From positions 1 to 64,000 of the forward strand of contig NZ_AEXL02000023.1 in the NCBI RefSeq assembly GCF_000242875.2: a DNA stretch of 64,000 nt, in the 5' to 3' direction. A program made the translations under genes and the position numbers. The stretch is from Candidatus Nitrosopumilus salarius BD31 (GTDB lineage Archaea > Thermoproteota > Nitrososphaeria > Nitrososphaerales > Nitrosopumilaceae). The number at the start of each line of letters is the position of its first letter. Positions within the stretch are counted from its first letter, which is position 1. The notes beneath the pieces are model-generated. The model did no database searches, had not been told where the DNA came from, and was given only the letters and a program-made list of their open reading frames with translations. This document shows, piece by piece, positions 52,108-61,218 of the stretch.

Positions 52108-53553
52108 ATGAAAAAGGAACTTTCCTTTGCATTAAACTATGCATTAAACAAAGGATTCCAAATTCATCCAGACGCTTTTAAAATTTTAGAAAATGTTGAT
52201 GTAAAAAAATTAGAGAAGATAATTAAGGAAATAGTAAGGGAAAAGACAAAACAGAAATTATTTCAAATTAATCAAGATGATTTGGAGACCTATCTTGGAA
52301 TCAAAGAGGACCTAACACTTCAAAACGAAGTCAAAGTAATATCTGAACCAACCAATAAAATAACATCTGGTGAGGGGGTTAAAGGTTACAATGCTTTGTT
52401 TTCTAGTCGTTTTAACAAACTTAAACGAATTATTTCAGATAGGCCAGAATCAAGGATGTTAAAATCTGCAGCTTCTGTTAAAACTACAAAAACTGATGAT
52501 GATATCTATGTCTGTGGTCTAGTCTCAGTTAGAAACACTGAAAGAAACATCACAAAATTAGTTCTTGAGGACCCTTCAGGCTCATTTGAAGGAATTGTTT
52601 TTGATAATGAATTGCAAAAGACTGCAGGAACTCTTCTAATTGACCAATTTGTTATGGCACGGGTGGGTTTAGCAAATAATTCAGGATATATAATCAAGGA
52701 TTTGATATTGCCAGATATCCCAGAGCAGGCCAAAAATAAGTCAGAGACTGAAGCATATGCGGTTTTTCTTTCTGATTTGCACATAGGAAGCAAATACTTT
52801 ATGGAGGAGGAATTTGCAGAGTTTGTTTCATGGATATCTAGTCCTGATCCAACTGCAAGAAAAATTCGTTTTGTTTTAATCGGTGGAGATGTAGTTGATG
52901 GTGTTGGAATTTATCCAAACCAGAATAAAGAATTGGTCTGTCTAACCATTCAAGAGCAACTAAAAAAGGTTGAAGATTTGATTGACAAAATCCCTAAAAA
53001 TGTAAAGATCATCATAATGCCTGGAAATCACGATCCTGGAAGAAGGGCATTACCACAGCCTGCCATACCCAAAAAATACAACTCAGGTTTGTGGGATAGA
53101 GAAAACGTGATAATGGTCGGAAATCCTGCTGTAGTCTCATTGAATGGTGTTAGAGTAATGATGTTTCATGGACAAAGTATTGACGATATTGTAAAGACTA
53201 CGCCTGGATTAAGTTATGACAAACCAACTAATGTCATGAAACATCTCCTTAGAGCAAGGCATCTTAGTCCAATTTATGGTAGTCAAACACCCATAGCGCC
53301 TGAAATGGAGGATCTTTTGGTAATTGAGGATATTCCAGATATTTTTCATGTTGGGCATGTTCATAGAGCAGAATTAGACATGTACAAAGGAATACTATTG
53401 ATTAATTCAGGTTCATGGCAGAAACAGACTCCTTTTCAAGCTAGTGTTGGAATGACTCCAAATCCAGGAATAGCCATAATGGTGAATTTGAAAACTTTCC
53501 AAGTTTTTCATGAGAATTACAGTTCAAATTTAGATAATATCTTGCAAAGTTAG
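52108..53553 (+). CDS. polB: DNA polymerase D small subunit (DP1)
   Basis: 481 residues. The N-terminal helical and OB-fold parts (DDIYVCGLVSVRNTERN, LEDPSGSFEGIVF) precede the calcineurin-like phosphoesterase domain: SDLHIGSK, IGGDVVDGVG, PGNHDPG, MMFHGQSIDD and GHVHRAELD, the metal ligands of the 3-5 exonuclease. It proofreads for the replicative PolD. The end overlaps the convergent orc1/cdc6 gene by 24 bases, and the large subunit lies 4 kb further on. Confidence 0.96.
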   Translation: MKKELSFALNYALNKGFQIHPDAFKILENVDVKKLEKIIKEIVREKTKQKLFQINQDDLETYLGIKEDLTLQNEVKVISEPTNKITSGEGVKGYNALFSSRFNKLKRIISDRPESRMLKSAASVKTTKTDDDIYVCGLVSVRNTERNITKLVLEDPSGSFEGIVFDNELQKTAGTLLIDQFVMARVGLANNSGYIIKDLILPDIPEQAKNKSETEAYAVFLSDLHIGSKYFMEEEFAEFVSWISSPDPTARKIRFVLIGGDVVDGVGIYPNQNKELVCLTIQEQLKKVEDLIDKIPKNVKIIIMPGNHDPGRRALPQPAIPKKYNSGLWDRENVIMVGNPAVVSLNGVRVMMFHGQSIDDIVKTTPGLSYDKPTNVMKHLLRARHLSPIYGSQTPIAPEMEDLLVIEDIPDIFHVGHVHRAELDMYKGILLINSGSWQKQTPFQASVGMTPNPGIAIMVNLKTFQVFHENYSSNLDNILQS

Positions 53554-54735
53554 TTCATCTTTGAATGATTTTTTTATCATTTCTGATGATATTGTAAGTT
53601 TGTATTTTTTAGTTCTACCATGAATTCCTTGGTGAATTAGTCTTCCAGAGATTAATCCAGATAATTCAATTTCACTTAGCATTTGTGTGATTCTTCTTTG
53701 AGTTAGTTCATCTTTCCCGACAATCTTACAGAGGTTTTTGTATGAAGAGTAAATCTCACCAGTAGAAGAGCCATTTGCCTTCATTATTGCGATAAGTACT
53801 AGTTTTTCATGAAGTGGGAATGATTTGAGAGATTTTTCTTCTTTATTTTCTTCAATTTTTTGGGAGGCTTCTCTAACATGTTCAACAGTGACTTTGTCAG
53901 ATTGTTGTCGCTCAGCAAGTTCGCCTGCTACACGAAGTAAATCAATGGCTCTACGAGCATCACCATGTTCTCCACCTGCAAGAGCCGCAATGAGATTTAG
54001 AGCAGGTTCATTTACAGAGTTTTCAATAAATGATTCGTTGATTCTTTCTTGAAGAATTTTTTTGATTTGTTCAACATCATAATTTGTGAATACAACCTCC
54101 TCTTCCCCTAGGCTGCTAATTACTCTAGGATCTAATTTTTCTTTGAATGTAAGATCATTTGAGATTCCAACTAAGGTTAAAGAACCTCCTTCTTCAAGTC
54201 GCTCGTTTGCCCTAGTAAGTTGGTAGAGAATATCCTTGCCTGTTTTTGCCACTAATTGGGCAAGATAATCGATTTCATCAATTACAAAAATTGCATTAAG
54301 TTTTCCGTTTCTTATTTTAGTTAATAGCCTTTTGAAGACTTCGCTAATTGCAAGGCCAGTGTTTGGTAATTCCTCTTCTCCTAAACCTAATTGTCTGCCT
54401 AGACTAACTAATAATCCGTATAATGTTGTCTCTTCTTTAGAGTTAGTGTAAATCAATTTTATTGGAAAATCTGATTTTTCTACCCTTTCTTGGATTTTGT
54501 CAATAACTCTTCTTACAACTAAGGTTTTACCAGTTCCGGGTTTTCCATAAACAAGAAGATTGGATGGTCTTGATTGTTTTAGAATTGGTAATAATGATTG
54601 TGTGACTTGTTCTAATTCAGATTCTCTATGTAAAATAATCGGTGGTTTGTATGAATAATGAAGACTTTCTCGATTCTTAATAATTGACTTTCCAGATTCA
54701 GCTGCATCAAGCATTCTATCAATAGGGTCAGACAT
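53530..54735 (-). CDS. orc1/cdc6: Orc1/Cdc6 replication initiator
   Basis: About 401 residues from ATG (a GTG two codons earlier is the alternative start). AAA+ domain: Walker A YGKPGTGKTLVVRR near residue 63, Walker B LNAIFVIDEIDYLAQ near 148, sensor 1 LVGISND, and ARRAIDLLRVAGE. The C-terminal winged-helix domain (VGKDELTQRRITQMLSEIE) binds origin DNA. It starts at the edge of a region with ORB-like repeats, so it probably acts there in cis. Convergent with polD small subunit. Confidence 0.96.
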   Translation of the reverse strand: MSDPIDRMLDAAESGKSIIKNRESLHYSYKPPIILHRESELEQVTQSLLPILKQSRPSNLLVYGKPGTGKTLVVRRVIDKIQERVEKSDFPIKLIYTNSKEETTLYGLLVSLGRQLGLGEEELPNTGLAISEVFKRLLTKIRNGKLNAIFVIDEIDYLAQLVAKTGKDILYQLTRANERLEEGGSLTLVGISNDLTFKEKLDPRVISSLGEEEVVFTNYDVEQIKKILQERINESFIENSVNEPALNLIAALAGGEHGDARRAIDLLRVAGELAERQQSDKVTVEHVREASQKIEENKEEKSLKSFPLHEKLVLIAIMKANGSSTGEIYSSYKNLCKIVGKDELTQRRITQMLSEIELSGLISGRLIHQGIHGRTKKYKLTISSEMIKKSFKDELTLQDII

Positions 54736-54880
54736 ACTCACACACCTTCATTTCTTACCAACATTATCATACTCATATCTGAATTAAGAGAGTATAGAAT
54801 AGAATAGTAATTGTAGTTTAGTTTGTAATTAATTATTTTTAGTTAGTTTTAGTTTTTCTAAAAAAAATAATTTAAAAAAA

Positions 54881-54901
54881 GATAGAGTGGAAATAATGGT
54901 G
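54881..54901 (+). promoter_or_regulatory. ORB-like element, plus orientation
   Basis: AGAGTGGAAATAATGGTG (within 54881-54901) matches the TGGAAAT...GG core of the two inverted ORBs but with GTG instead of the G4 run, so it is degenerate. Its inverted orientation relative to the other two is typical of origin architecture. Confidence 0.5.
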
Positions 54902-54978
54902 TGTGGGTTGTTTGAAAAAACCAAATTAACATTTTTGTTAATGAAATGTTAAGAAATCCCCCAAAAAACCCATTTTAA

Positions 54979-54999
54979 CCCCTTTATTTCCATTCCAGG
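54979..54999 (-). promoter_or_regulatory. ORB element 1 (minus orientation)
   Basis: On the minus strand it reads TGGAATGGAAATAAAGGGG. This has the dyad-like TGGAATGGAAA and the terminal G-string typical of ORBs bound by the Orc1/Cdc6 winged helix and AAA+ domain. Confidence 0.65.
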
Positions 55000-55010
55000 C
55001 GTTAAGATGG

Positions 55011-55200
55011 TTGTTAACAATGTGAATATCCTCATCTCTACCCCAATATTTCCACTCCAGGCATGGTAATATCTTGATTTTGGTAATTAATTGAAATTTG
55101 GTTGTTAATAACAAAAAACAGGCTAGGCATGGATTACGCAGTCAATGTTAACAAACTAATTTGTTAACAAACATGATCGGATCCATTGAACTGTTAACAT
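55011..55200. repeat. Cluster of GTTAAC palindromes
   Basis: TTGTTAACAA occurs as a perfect palindrome at 55011-55020 and 55161-55170. ATGTTAACAA (55145-55154) and CTGTTAACAT (55191-55200) are near-copies, so four GTTAAC cores lie in 190 bases just upstream of the next gene. Possible operator or origin-associated site. Confidence 0.6.
55041..55061 (-). promoter_or_regulatory. ORB element 2 (minus orientation)
   Basis: On the minus strand it reads TGGAGTGGAAATATTGGGG, 62 bases from ORB element 1 and in the same orientation. The shared core TGGA-TGGAAAT and the GGGG end are strong, so these two are not chance copies. Confidence 0.65.
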
Positions 55201-55221
55201 CTGGCTTTGTAGATCTCAAAG

Positions 55222-55611
55222 ATGGCAAAAAAACGTATTCGAATAGATATGGAAGATGCAGATGGCGCTCGTTATGATATTAAATTAGAAGGTAATGTGA
55301 CTAGAGAAAAAGTCCTTAAAATATTTGAAATGATGGATTTGATGAATATTGAAGAAGAGATGCCTGAAACAACAAATATGGACTCAATCGGCTCTAAAAT
55401 TTGGTATATTGTAGATAAATTCTTCCCAATGGGCAAATTCACATCCACTAATATTCTAGAAAAATATGAGGATGAGTTTAATGAGCCTGTAAAACTTAGT
55501 ATAATATCCACTTATTTGTCTAGATTTTCTTCAAAAGGTAGGGTGGATAGGACTAGAACAGGTCGTGAATGGACTTATCAAACAATTAAGATTGGCCAAA
55601 AACAACATTAA
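55222..55611 (+). CDS. Small winged-helix-like protein beside the origin
   Basis: 129 residues. The N-terminus is beta-rich and acidic (RIRIDMEDADGARYDIKLEG), and the C-terminal half looks like a winged helix (SKIWYIVDKFFPMGKFTSTNI, then STYLSRFSSKGRVDRTRTGREW). It may bind DNA. Its start lies directly downstream of the palindrome cluster, and it is divergent from orc1/cdc6. I do not recognise the family. Confidence 0.65.
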   Translation: MAKKRIRIDMEDADGARYDIKLEGNVTREKVLKIFEMMDLMNIEEEMPETTNMDSIGSKIWYIVDKFFPMGKFTSTNILEKYEDEFNEPVKLSIISTYLSRFSSKGRVDRTRTGREWTYQTIKIGQKQH

Positions 55612-55615
55612 TCAT

Positions 55616-55777
55616 TCAAGAAATCATAACTTTTCTAACTATTAATCGATCTTTTCCAAGAATCATTTTAACATATTCACCTTTTTGAATATCCATGAAT
55701 TTTCTAAACTGTTTTGGGATTGAAATTGTGCCGGCAGAAGTTATTTTTACCAAAACTTCATTCTCTTGTACTGACAT
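55616..55777 (-). CDS. AbrB/MazE-like small DNA-binding protein
   Basis: 53 residues: an SpoVT-AbrB swapped-hairpin domain, with VLVKITSAGTISIPKQFRKFMDI (start near residue 8) and then GEYVKMILGKDRLIVRKV. These are the two blocks of the domain. The ATG at 55777 is clean. Such proteins bind DNA as dimers and are either regulators or antitoxins; no toxin partner is visible next to it. It ends 4 bases from the convergent 55222-55611 gene. Confidence 0.8.
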   Translation of the reverse strand: MSVQENEVLVKITSAGTISIPKQFRKFMDIQKGEYVKMILGKDRLIVRKVMIS

Positions 55778-55902
55778 ATTATTACTATAAATTAATAATA
55801 TATATAATTTATTAAATTATATAATTAATAAAATAATATAAAATTAGCCTTATTTCCATAAAATATACATCAAACATTACAAAAATAACTTTGAAAATTC
55901 AA

Positions 55903-56505
55903 TTATGCAGCTGATGGACTAGATTCAATTTGTTCTACTTTTGCTATTCCCTTTTCAGTAATTGAATAAGTATATGGTTTAGTTTCAGTATTTCTTTGTA
56001 CATATCCTTCTTCAAACAACTTCTTCATTAATCTTGAAGTATGTTCTCTACTCCGCTTTAATGTGATTTGTATATCACGTGATGTCATAGATTTGTTTGT
56101 GATTAGATGCAACACATGATCTATCGGGTTTGTGTGATTTGTATTGGGAATATTAGGCACATAAGTCTCCTTTTCAGGAATAACTTCATGTTTGATACTA
56201 ATTTCACTCTTTTTTTCTTGAACCTCATTCTTTGCTAATCTTTCTAGGAATTGTTTTAGTTCTAGATTAGGATCCTCCGATTTCTCCTCTATTCCTTGTA
56301 TTTCTAATGCATCCAGGCGTATTTTCATATCGATTAACTGCCTTTCATAGTACTCTAAACGTTCAACTTGTGATGAATCATAGATTTCAGTTCTAGATTT
56401 TACAAATGGACGTATTTTGTAGTATGCATACAATCCTACTAATCCAATTGAAAATGCCAAAATCACACCTAAAATCACTTCAGGTTCAGGAATTTCTACT
56501 AACAT
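55903..56505 (-). CDS. Membrane-anchored MarR-like winged-helix protein
   Basis: About 200 residues from ATG (GTG one codon earlier is the alternative). One N-terminal membrane helix (ILGVILAFSIGLVGLYAYY), a coiled-coil acidic segment (EIYDSSQVERLEYYERQL), and a C-terminal winged helix (HVLHLITNKSMTSRDIQITLKRSREHTSRLMKKLFEEGYVQ). This is a membrane-tethered DNA-binding layout, similar in concept to the protein at 27171-28220. It is preceded by an AATCACA-rich intergenic region that may contain its operators. Confidence 0.75.
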   Translation of the reverse strand: MLVEIPEPEVILGVILAFSIGLVGLYAYYKIRPFVKSRTEIYDSSQVERLEYYERQLIDMKIRLDALEIQGIEEKSEDPNLELKQFLERLAKNEVQEKKSEISIKHEVIPEKETYVPNIPNTNHTNPIDHVLHLITNKSMTSRDIQITLKRSREHTSRLMKKLFEEGYVQRNTETKPYTYSITEKGIAKVEQIESSPSAA

Positions 56506-56644
56506 CACAACTTTTATGCCTAAATCGTGATTTATTGTGATTGAACAACATTATTTCACACTTTGGATTGACAAACTCACACATCCAATCACAAACATTA
56601 TCACAACTAATTCAACTTAATGACTTGTACTGTAATCACACAAA
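56506..56644. promoter_or_regulatory. AATCACA repeat cluster
   Basis: AATCACA occurs at 56587-56593, 56634-56640 and (overlapping the next gene's end) 56643-56649, its inverse TGTGATT at 56536-56542, and further ATCACA variants lie between. The region separates two minus-strand genes. Candidate operators for the adjacent winged-helix protein; inference only. Confidence 0.3.
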
Positions 56645-57007
56645 TCACATATTACATGCCTGACGAACGAGCCTGTCAATCACACTGATGACCTCATCCT
56701 CTCTTTCTGGGAATATATCACTCTCATTTATCACACTAATTTGTTCTGAAAGTTTGGATATCACATCTATATCATCAGGTAAAAGTATGCCTAGACCACG
56801 TAAAAGTATGATTGAGTAATACAATCCAATTAATTTCTCTCTAGATTGCCCAACTTGCCTGTAATAGGCACCTTTCGTTATGGAAAATTTAGATTCTAGA
56901 AGATCTTTCTGATTTAAAATAATTTCAATTTGTCGCTCTGTAAACAGTGATTTTTTGATAATTTTACTAATAATATTGTTAAATTTAGATACTTCAATAT
57001 CGTCCAT
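56645..57007 (-). CDS. Small helical protein, unknown function
   Basis: 120 residues from ATG MDDIEVSKFN; an upstream in-frame ATG (57070) would run into the GGGP synthase start region and is less likely. The protein is helical and charged (IISKIIKKSLFTERQIEIIL, then GAYYRQVGQSREKLIGLYYS), resembling helix-turn-helix or DUF folds, but no family is certain. Divergent from GGGP synthase. Confidence 0.6.
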   Translation of the reverse strand: MDDIEVSKFNNIISKIIKKSLFTERQIEIILNQKDLLESKFSITKGAYYRQVGQSREKLIGLYYSIILLRGLGILLPDDIDVISKLSEQISVINESDIFPEREDEVISVIDRLVRQACNM

Positions 57008-57072
57008 AGCTATACAAATCTGTATATCGGTATTCCAATTAAACTTTAAAGAGCCATATACAAATCTCATTT

Positions 57073-57825
57073 ATGGCTGGAAATGAAGTTGAGACATTCT
57101 TAAAATCAGAATTAAAAAAGAAAAATGCATTACTATTTGTATTAATTGATTCAGAGGTGTCAAATTTAGAGGCATCAAGTAAACTAGCTAAAGATGTTGA
57201 AAAAATTGGAGCTTCTGCTATCTTAGTTGGAGGTTCTTCTGCTACTGATCAAATTGAAATGGCTCAAGTCGTTAAAGGTATTAAAAAAGGAATTAAAATT
57301 CCAATAATTCTATTTCCTGGTAACATTACCGGTGTCGTACCTGATGCCGATGCGATATTATTCAGCTCTCTAATGAATTCAGAGAATCCTTATTTTATCA
57401 CCCAAGCACAGGCTTTAGGTGCTCCTAGTGTTCTAAAATTTGGTTTAGAACCACTTCCAACTGCTTATTTGGTAATAGGAGATGGTACATCTGCTTGGTT
57501 TATTGGTTCAGCAAGAGGAATTCCATTTGAAAAACCAAAAATTGCAGCTGCATACGCCCTTGCAGCTCAATTTCTTGGTATGAGATTTGTGTATTTAGAA
57601 GCAGGGTCTGGGGCAAAAACCAATGTTACGCCTGAAATGGTAAAGACTGTTAGGCACGCATTTAATGGTTTTTTGATTGTAGGTGGAGGGATCAGAGATG
57701 TCAAAACTGCTCAAAGTTTGGTTAAGGCAGGAGCTGATGCCTTAGTTATTGGAACATTCCTTGAAAAGGGAGGCAGCATCAAAAAACTCGAGGAAATATC
57801 AAAAGCAATTCAAAGAAGCAAGTAA
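57073..57825 (+). CDS. Geranylgeranylglyceryl phosphate synthase
   Basis: 250 residues of the GGGPS/PcrB fold: FVLIDSEVSNLEASS near residue 17, ILVGGSSATDQIEM near 51, FPGNITGVVPDADAILFSSLMNS near 85 and YLEAGSGAKTNV with VGGGIRDVKTA near the C-terminus, which hold the phosphate. It makes the first ether bond of archaeal membrane lipids from glycerol-1-phosphate and geranylgeranyl diphosphate. polD large subunit starts 13 bases later, so they may share a transcript. Confidence 0.95.
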   Translation: MAGNEVETFLKSELKKKNALLFVLIDSEVSNLEASSKLAKDVEKIGASAILVGGSSATDQIEMAQVVKGIKKGIKIPIILFPGNITGVVPDADAILFSSLMNSENPYFITQAQALGAPSVLKFGLEPLPTAYLVIGDGTSAWFIGSARGIPFEKPKIAAAYALAAQFLGMRFVYLEAGSGAKTNVTPEMVKTVRHAFNGFLIVGGGIRDVKTAQSLVKAGADALVIGTFLEKGGSIKKLEEISKAIQRSK

Positions 57826-57838
57826 TAGAATACATACC

Positions 57839-60800
57839 ATGTCTGAAAACGATGCAATTTCTCGTATTAGTGGTATTAAGATGCCTGAATATTATCTTGA
57901 ATATTACTCAAATCTCTCAACTGATACCTACTCAATTTTTGAGCATGCTGCAAAAGCAAAATCAAGTCTTGTAGATTCTTCAGGAATTATAGAGCCAAAA
58001 ATTGCATTTGATTTAGCAGATCGAGTTGCTAAAATGCACGAAATTGATATTGCTGAACCATTAAGAGAGATTCTTAAAATTAATGGAAAAGAACTCTCTG
58101 CATTAATCCTTTCAAAAGAAATTGCGATGGGAAAATATTCTCTTCCAGATGCATCTTTAGAAGAGAAATTAGATCTTGCAGTTCGTGTTGGGCTAGCAAT
58201 TGTAACTGAAGGTGTTACAATTGCACCCTTACAAGGAATTGACAAAGTCAAAATAAAGAAAAATAAAGACGGTACAGAATATCTTTCAGTTTCAATTGCA
58301 GGACCTATGCGTTCCGCAGGAGGTACAGAATCTGCTGTAACAATGCTAATTGCAGATCATGTGAGAAAAATAGCTGGTTTAGGCAAATTTCAGGCAAACT
58401 CCTTTGATGATGAAACAGGTAGATTCGTTGAAGAATTAAGAATCTATGAAAGAGAGGCAAGTAGTTTTCAATTCCATATTTTAGATGAAGATATTGAACA
58501 TGTAATATCAAATCTTCCAGTAGAATTAGATGGTGTAGATACTGATCCTTATGAAGTTGTAAATCATAAGGGTATGACTCGTATCAAGACCGATAGAGTT
58601 AGGGGAGGCGCTTTACGTGTTTTAAATGACGGACTTATTGGACGTTCCAAAAAACTTCTCAAAAGAATTGAATTGTATAATCTAGATGGATGGGAATGGC
58701 TTAATGATCTTAAAGGTGCAGTTCAAACAGGTGAAAATCAAGAGGACGCAGCAGCTAAAAGAATGCGTGAAGTAATCACGGGCAGATCCGTATTATCAAT
58801 GCCTAACAAATTAGGTGGATTTCGATTAAGATATGGACGAGCCTGTAATACTGGCTTTGCAGCAGTTGGTATTCATCCTGTAATTGCTGAAATCCTTGAT
58901 CATACTGTAGCCGTAGGTACACAAATCAAAATAGATATTCCAGGAAAGGGGGCCACTATTGCCTTTGTAGACTCAATAGACACTCCAACTGTCCGTCTGA
59001 AAAACGGCAATGTCGTAAAAATTAGAGATGTAAAACATGGATTAGAAATTAAAAATGAAATTGAAAAAATACTTCATCTAGGCGACATACTAATTTCATT
59101 TGGAGATTTCCTTGAAAATAATGCTCAACTCGTACCTTCCGCATATGTTGAAGAATTTTGGATTGAAGAACTAAAACAAAAAATCCAAAAATATGAACCA
59201 AATGATCAATTTCTAAACCAATTTCTAGCTAGATTACCTACACTTGATGAAGCATTAAAAATCTCACTTGATTTTAAAATTCCACTACACCCACATTACT
59301 TGTATTATTGGGATTGTATTTCATCAGATGAACTTGTTAAACTTTTGGAACCAAATAAAGTCACTACAACATCAATAGAATACCCAATAGAAATCAAAAA
59401 AATTCTTGAGAACTTGGGTACTCCTCATAAAGTTGAAAATGATGTTATAATTCTTGAAAACCAAGAAGCAAAAATTTTCTTTAATTTGTTATTTAGACAA
59501 AAACCAACAATAAGTGATTTATCAGTTCCAAAAATTCTAACCCAAGCATCTGGTATTCAAATTAACAATAAGTTCTCAACTTCAGTTGGGGTTAGAATAG
59601 GAAGACCGGAAAAGGCTGCTGCTAGGCAAATGAAACCTCCAACACATGTGTTGTTTCCAATTAGTGATAAAGGAGGACCAACTAGAGATCTTCTTAAAGC
59701 ATCTAGAAATGAACACTTTTTTGCTGATATTTTCAATAGGCAATGTAATCAATGTAACCAACCATCTATTGGAATCAAATGCTCAATTTGTGGTACAAAA
59801 ACAACAATTACTTACAGATGTACAAATTGTAGAGATGAATTAACTGAGCCTTTTTGCCAAAAATGTAAACGTAAAGCACCAACCCACTCACACAAAGAAT
59901 TTCCACTAAAAACAAGATTACTTTTAGCTCAAGAAAAAATGGGGCTTCGTGCAAAAGAACCATTCAAAGGAGTAAAGGAATTGATCAATCAAGATAGAAT
60001 TGCCGAACCTCTTGAAAAAGGATTGACACGACAAAACTTTGGATTAACTACCTTCAAAGATGGAACTGTTAGATTTGATGCAACAAATTCACCAATAACT
60101 CATTTCAAACCATCATGGATAGGAACTTCAATTGAAAAATTAAAAGAACTTGGATATTTTCATGATATTGACGGAAAACCACTCGAACACACGGATCAAA
60201 TTATTGAGATTAGAATGCAAGATGTGATAATTCCATATGAAAGTGGTAATTATCTAGTCTCTACTTGCAAATACATTGATGTTCTTTTACAGAAATTTTA
60301 TGGCCATTCTCCATTTTATAATGTTCAAAATTCTAAAGATCTAATTGGACACCTAATAATTGGTCTGGCACCACATACTTCTGTTGGAATAGTTGGACGA
60401 ATAATTGGATATACAGAAACACATGTTTGTTTTGCAACACCGAATTGGCATTCTGCAAAAAGAAGAGATGCTGATGGTGATGCTGATTCAATCATGCTTC
60501 TGATGGATAGTCTTCTAAATTTCTCAAGACAATTCCTCTCAGATAGAATTGGTGGATTGATGGATGCACCATTACTTGTACAACCTCTCGTATTACCACA
60601 TGAATCTCAACCACAAGCTCATAATCTCGAAGTTACTAAATCACTCCCATTGGAATTCTTTGAGTCTACTCTTACTCAGATTAAAGCATCAGATATTTCA
60701 TCTGTTGAAATTATTAAAACACGACTTGAAACTGAAAGGCAATTCTATGACTACTTTTTTACTCACTCCACTTCATCATTAACCACATCAAAATCACGTA

Positions 60801-61216
60801 GTGCATATTCCACTCTTGGTTCAATGCTTGACAAATTTGATATGCAAGTCAAAAATGCTGAATTAATCAATGCAGTAGACACTTCGGAGATTGTTTCAAA
60901 TGTTATCTCTACCCATCTTGTTCCAGACATAATGGGAAATCTCAGAGCATATGCTAGACAGAATTTCCGATGTACCGGGTGTGGAAAATCATTTCGTCGA
61001 ATGCCTCTTATCCAAACTTGTCTTTGTGGCCACAAATTAATTCCTACAATTACACGAGGATCTGTTGAAAAATATCTCAAACTTGCAAAAAGACTTGTAG
61101 AGAAATACGATGTCGGTGAATATCAAAAAGGAAGAATTCATGCTTTGTCCGATGAAATTGAATTAGTATTTGGTAAGAGTAAAGGAGATCAATCACTTCT
61201 TACTGATTATGACTAA
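57839..61216 (+). CDS. polC: DNA polymerase D large subunit (DP2)
   Basis: 1125 residues from MSENDAISRI, an ATG 13 bases after the GGGPS stop. DP2 marks: SIAGPMRSAGGTESAVTML near residue 155, the catalytic acidic loop RRDADGDADSIMLLMD near 876, and zinc fingers CNQC/CSIC/CTNC/CQKC near residue 635-680 and CTGCGKSF/CLCG near the C-terminus. It is the catalytic subunit of the replicative PolD, pairing with DP1 at 52108. No intein is seen in the open frame. Confidence 0.96.
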   Translation: MSENDAISRISGIKMPEYYLEYYSNLSTDTYSIFEHAAKAKSSLVDSSGIIEPKIAFDLADRVAKMHEIDIAEPLREILKINGKELSALILSKEIAMGKYSLPDASLEEKLDLAVRVGLAIVTEGVTIAPLQGIDKVKIKKNKDGTEYLSVSIAGPMRSAGGTESAVTMLIADHVRKIAGLGKFQANSFDDETGRFVEELRIYEREASSFQFHILDEDIEHVISNLPVELDGVDTDPYEVVNHKGMTRIKTDRVRGGALRVLNDGLIGRSKKLLKRIELYNLDGWEWLNDLKGAVQTGENQEDAAAKRMREVITGRSVLSMPNKLGGFRLRYGRACNTGFAAVGIHPVIAEILDHTVAVGTQIKIDIPGKGATIAFVDSIDTPTVRLKNGNVVKIRDVKHGLEIKNEIEKILHLGDILISFGDFLENNAQLVPSAYVEEFWIEELKQKIQKYEPNDQFLNQFLARLPTLDEALKISLDFKIPLHPHYLYYWDCISSDELVKLLEPNKVTTTSIEYPIEIKKILENLGTPHKVENDVIILENQEAKIFFNLLFRQKPTISDLSVPKILTQASGIQINNKFSTSVGVRIGRPEKAAARQMKPPTHVLFPISDKGGPTRDLLKASRNEHFFADIFNRQCNQCNQPSIGIKCSICGTKTTITYRCTNCRDELTEPFCQKCKRKAPTHSHKEFPLKTRLLLAQEKMGLRAKEPFKGVKELINQDRIAEPLEKGLTRQNFGLTTFKDGTVRFDATNSPITHFKPSWIGTSIEKLKELGYFHDIDGKPLEHTDQIIEIRMQDVIIPYESGNYLVSTCKYIDVLLQKFYGHSPFYNVQNSKDLIGHLIIGLAPHTSVGIVGRIIGYTETHVCFATPNWHSAKRRDADGDADSIMLLMDSLLNFSRQFLSDRIGGLMDAPLLVQPLVLPHESQPQAHNLEVTKSLPLEFFESTLTQIKASDISSVEIIKTRLETERQFYDYFFTHSTSSLTTSKSRSAYSTLGSMLDKFDMQVKNAELINAVDTSEIVSNVISTHLVPDIMGNLRAYARQNFRCTGCGKSFRRMPLIQTCLCGHKLIPTITRGSVEKYLKLAKRLVEKYDVGEYQKGRIHALSDEIELVFGKSKGDQSLLTDYD

Positions 61217-61218
61217 AT

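Larger units (their letters stand above)
54742..55221. other. Probable replication origin between orc1/cdc6 and the next gene
   Basis: 480 bases without a gene. It includes an AT-rich tract (54820-54880) suited to unwinding and three ORB-like elements (54881-54901, 54979-54999, 55041-55061). Two are in one orientation and the third is inverted, flanking a central segment. Each contains the TGGAAAT core with a G-rich end (GGGG), the form of archaeal origin recognition boxes. Four GTTAAC palindromes are clustered at 55011-55200. Location next to orc1 and flanked by PolD subunit genes supports an origin. Activity is not shown here. Confidence 0.75.

Noticed and set aside
54742-55221. Additional ORB copies in the gap
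   Set aside because: Other short matches to TGGAAA in this gap lack the G-rich end, so I kept only the three listed.
57749-57838. Longer N-terminus for polD large subunit (start at 57749)
   Set aside because: The extra 30 residues lie inside the GGGP synthase gene; the ATG at 57839, 13 bases after that stop, fits the family start.
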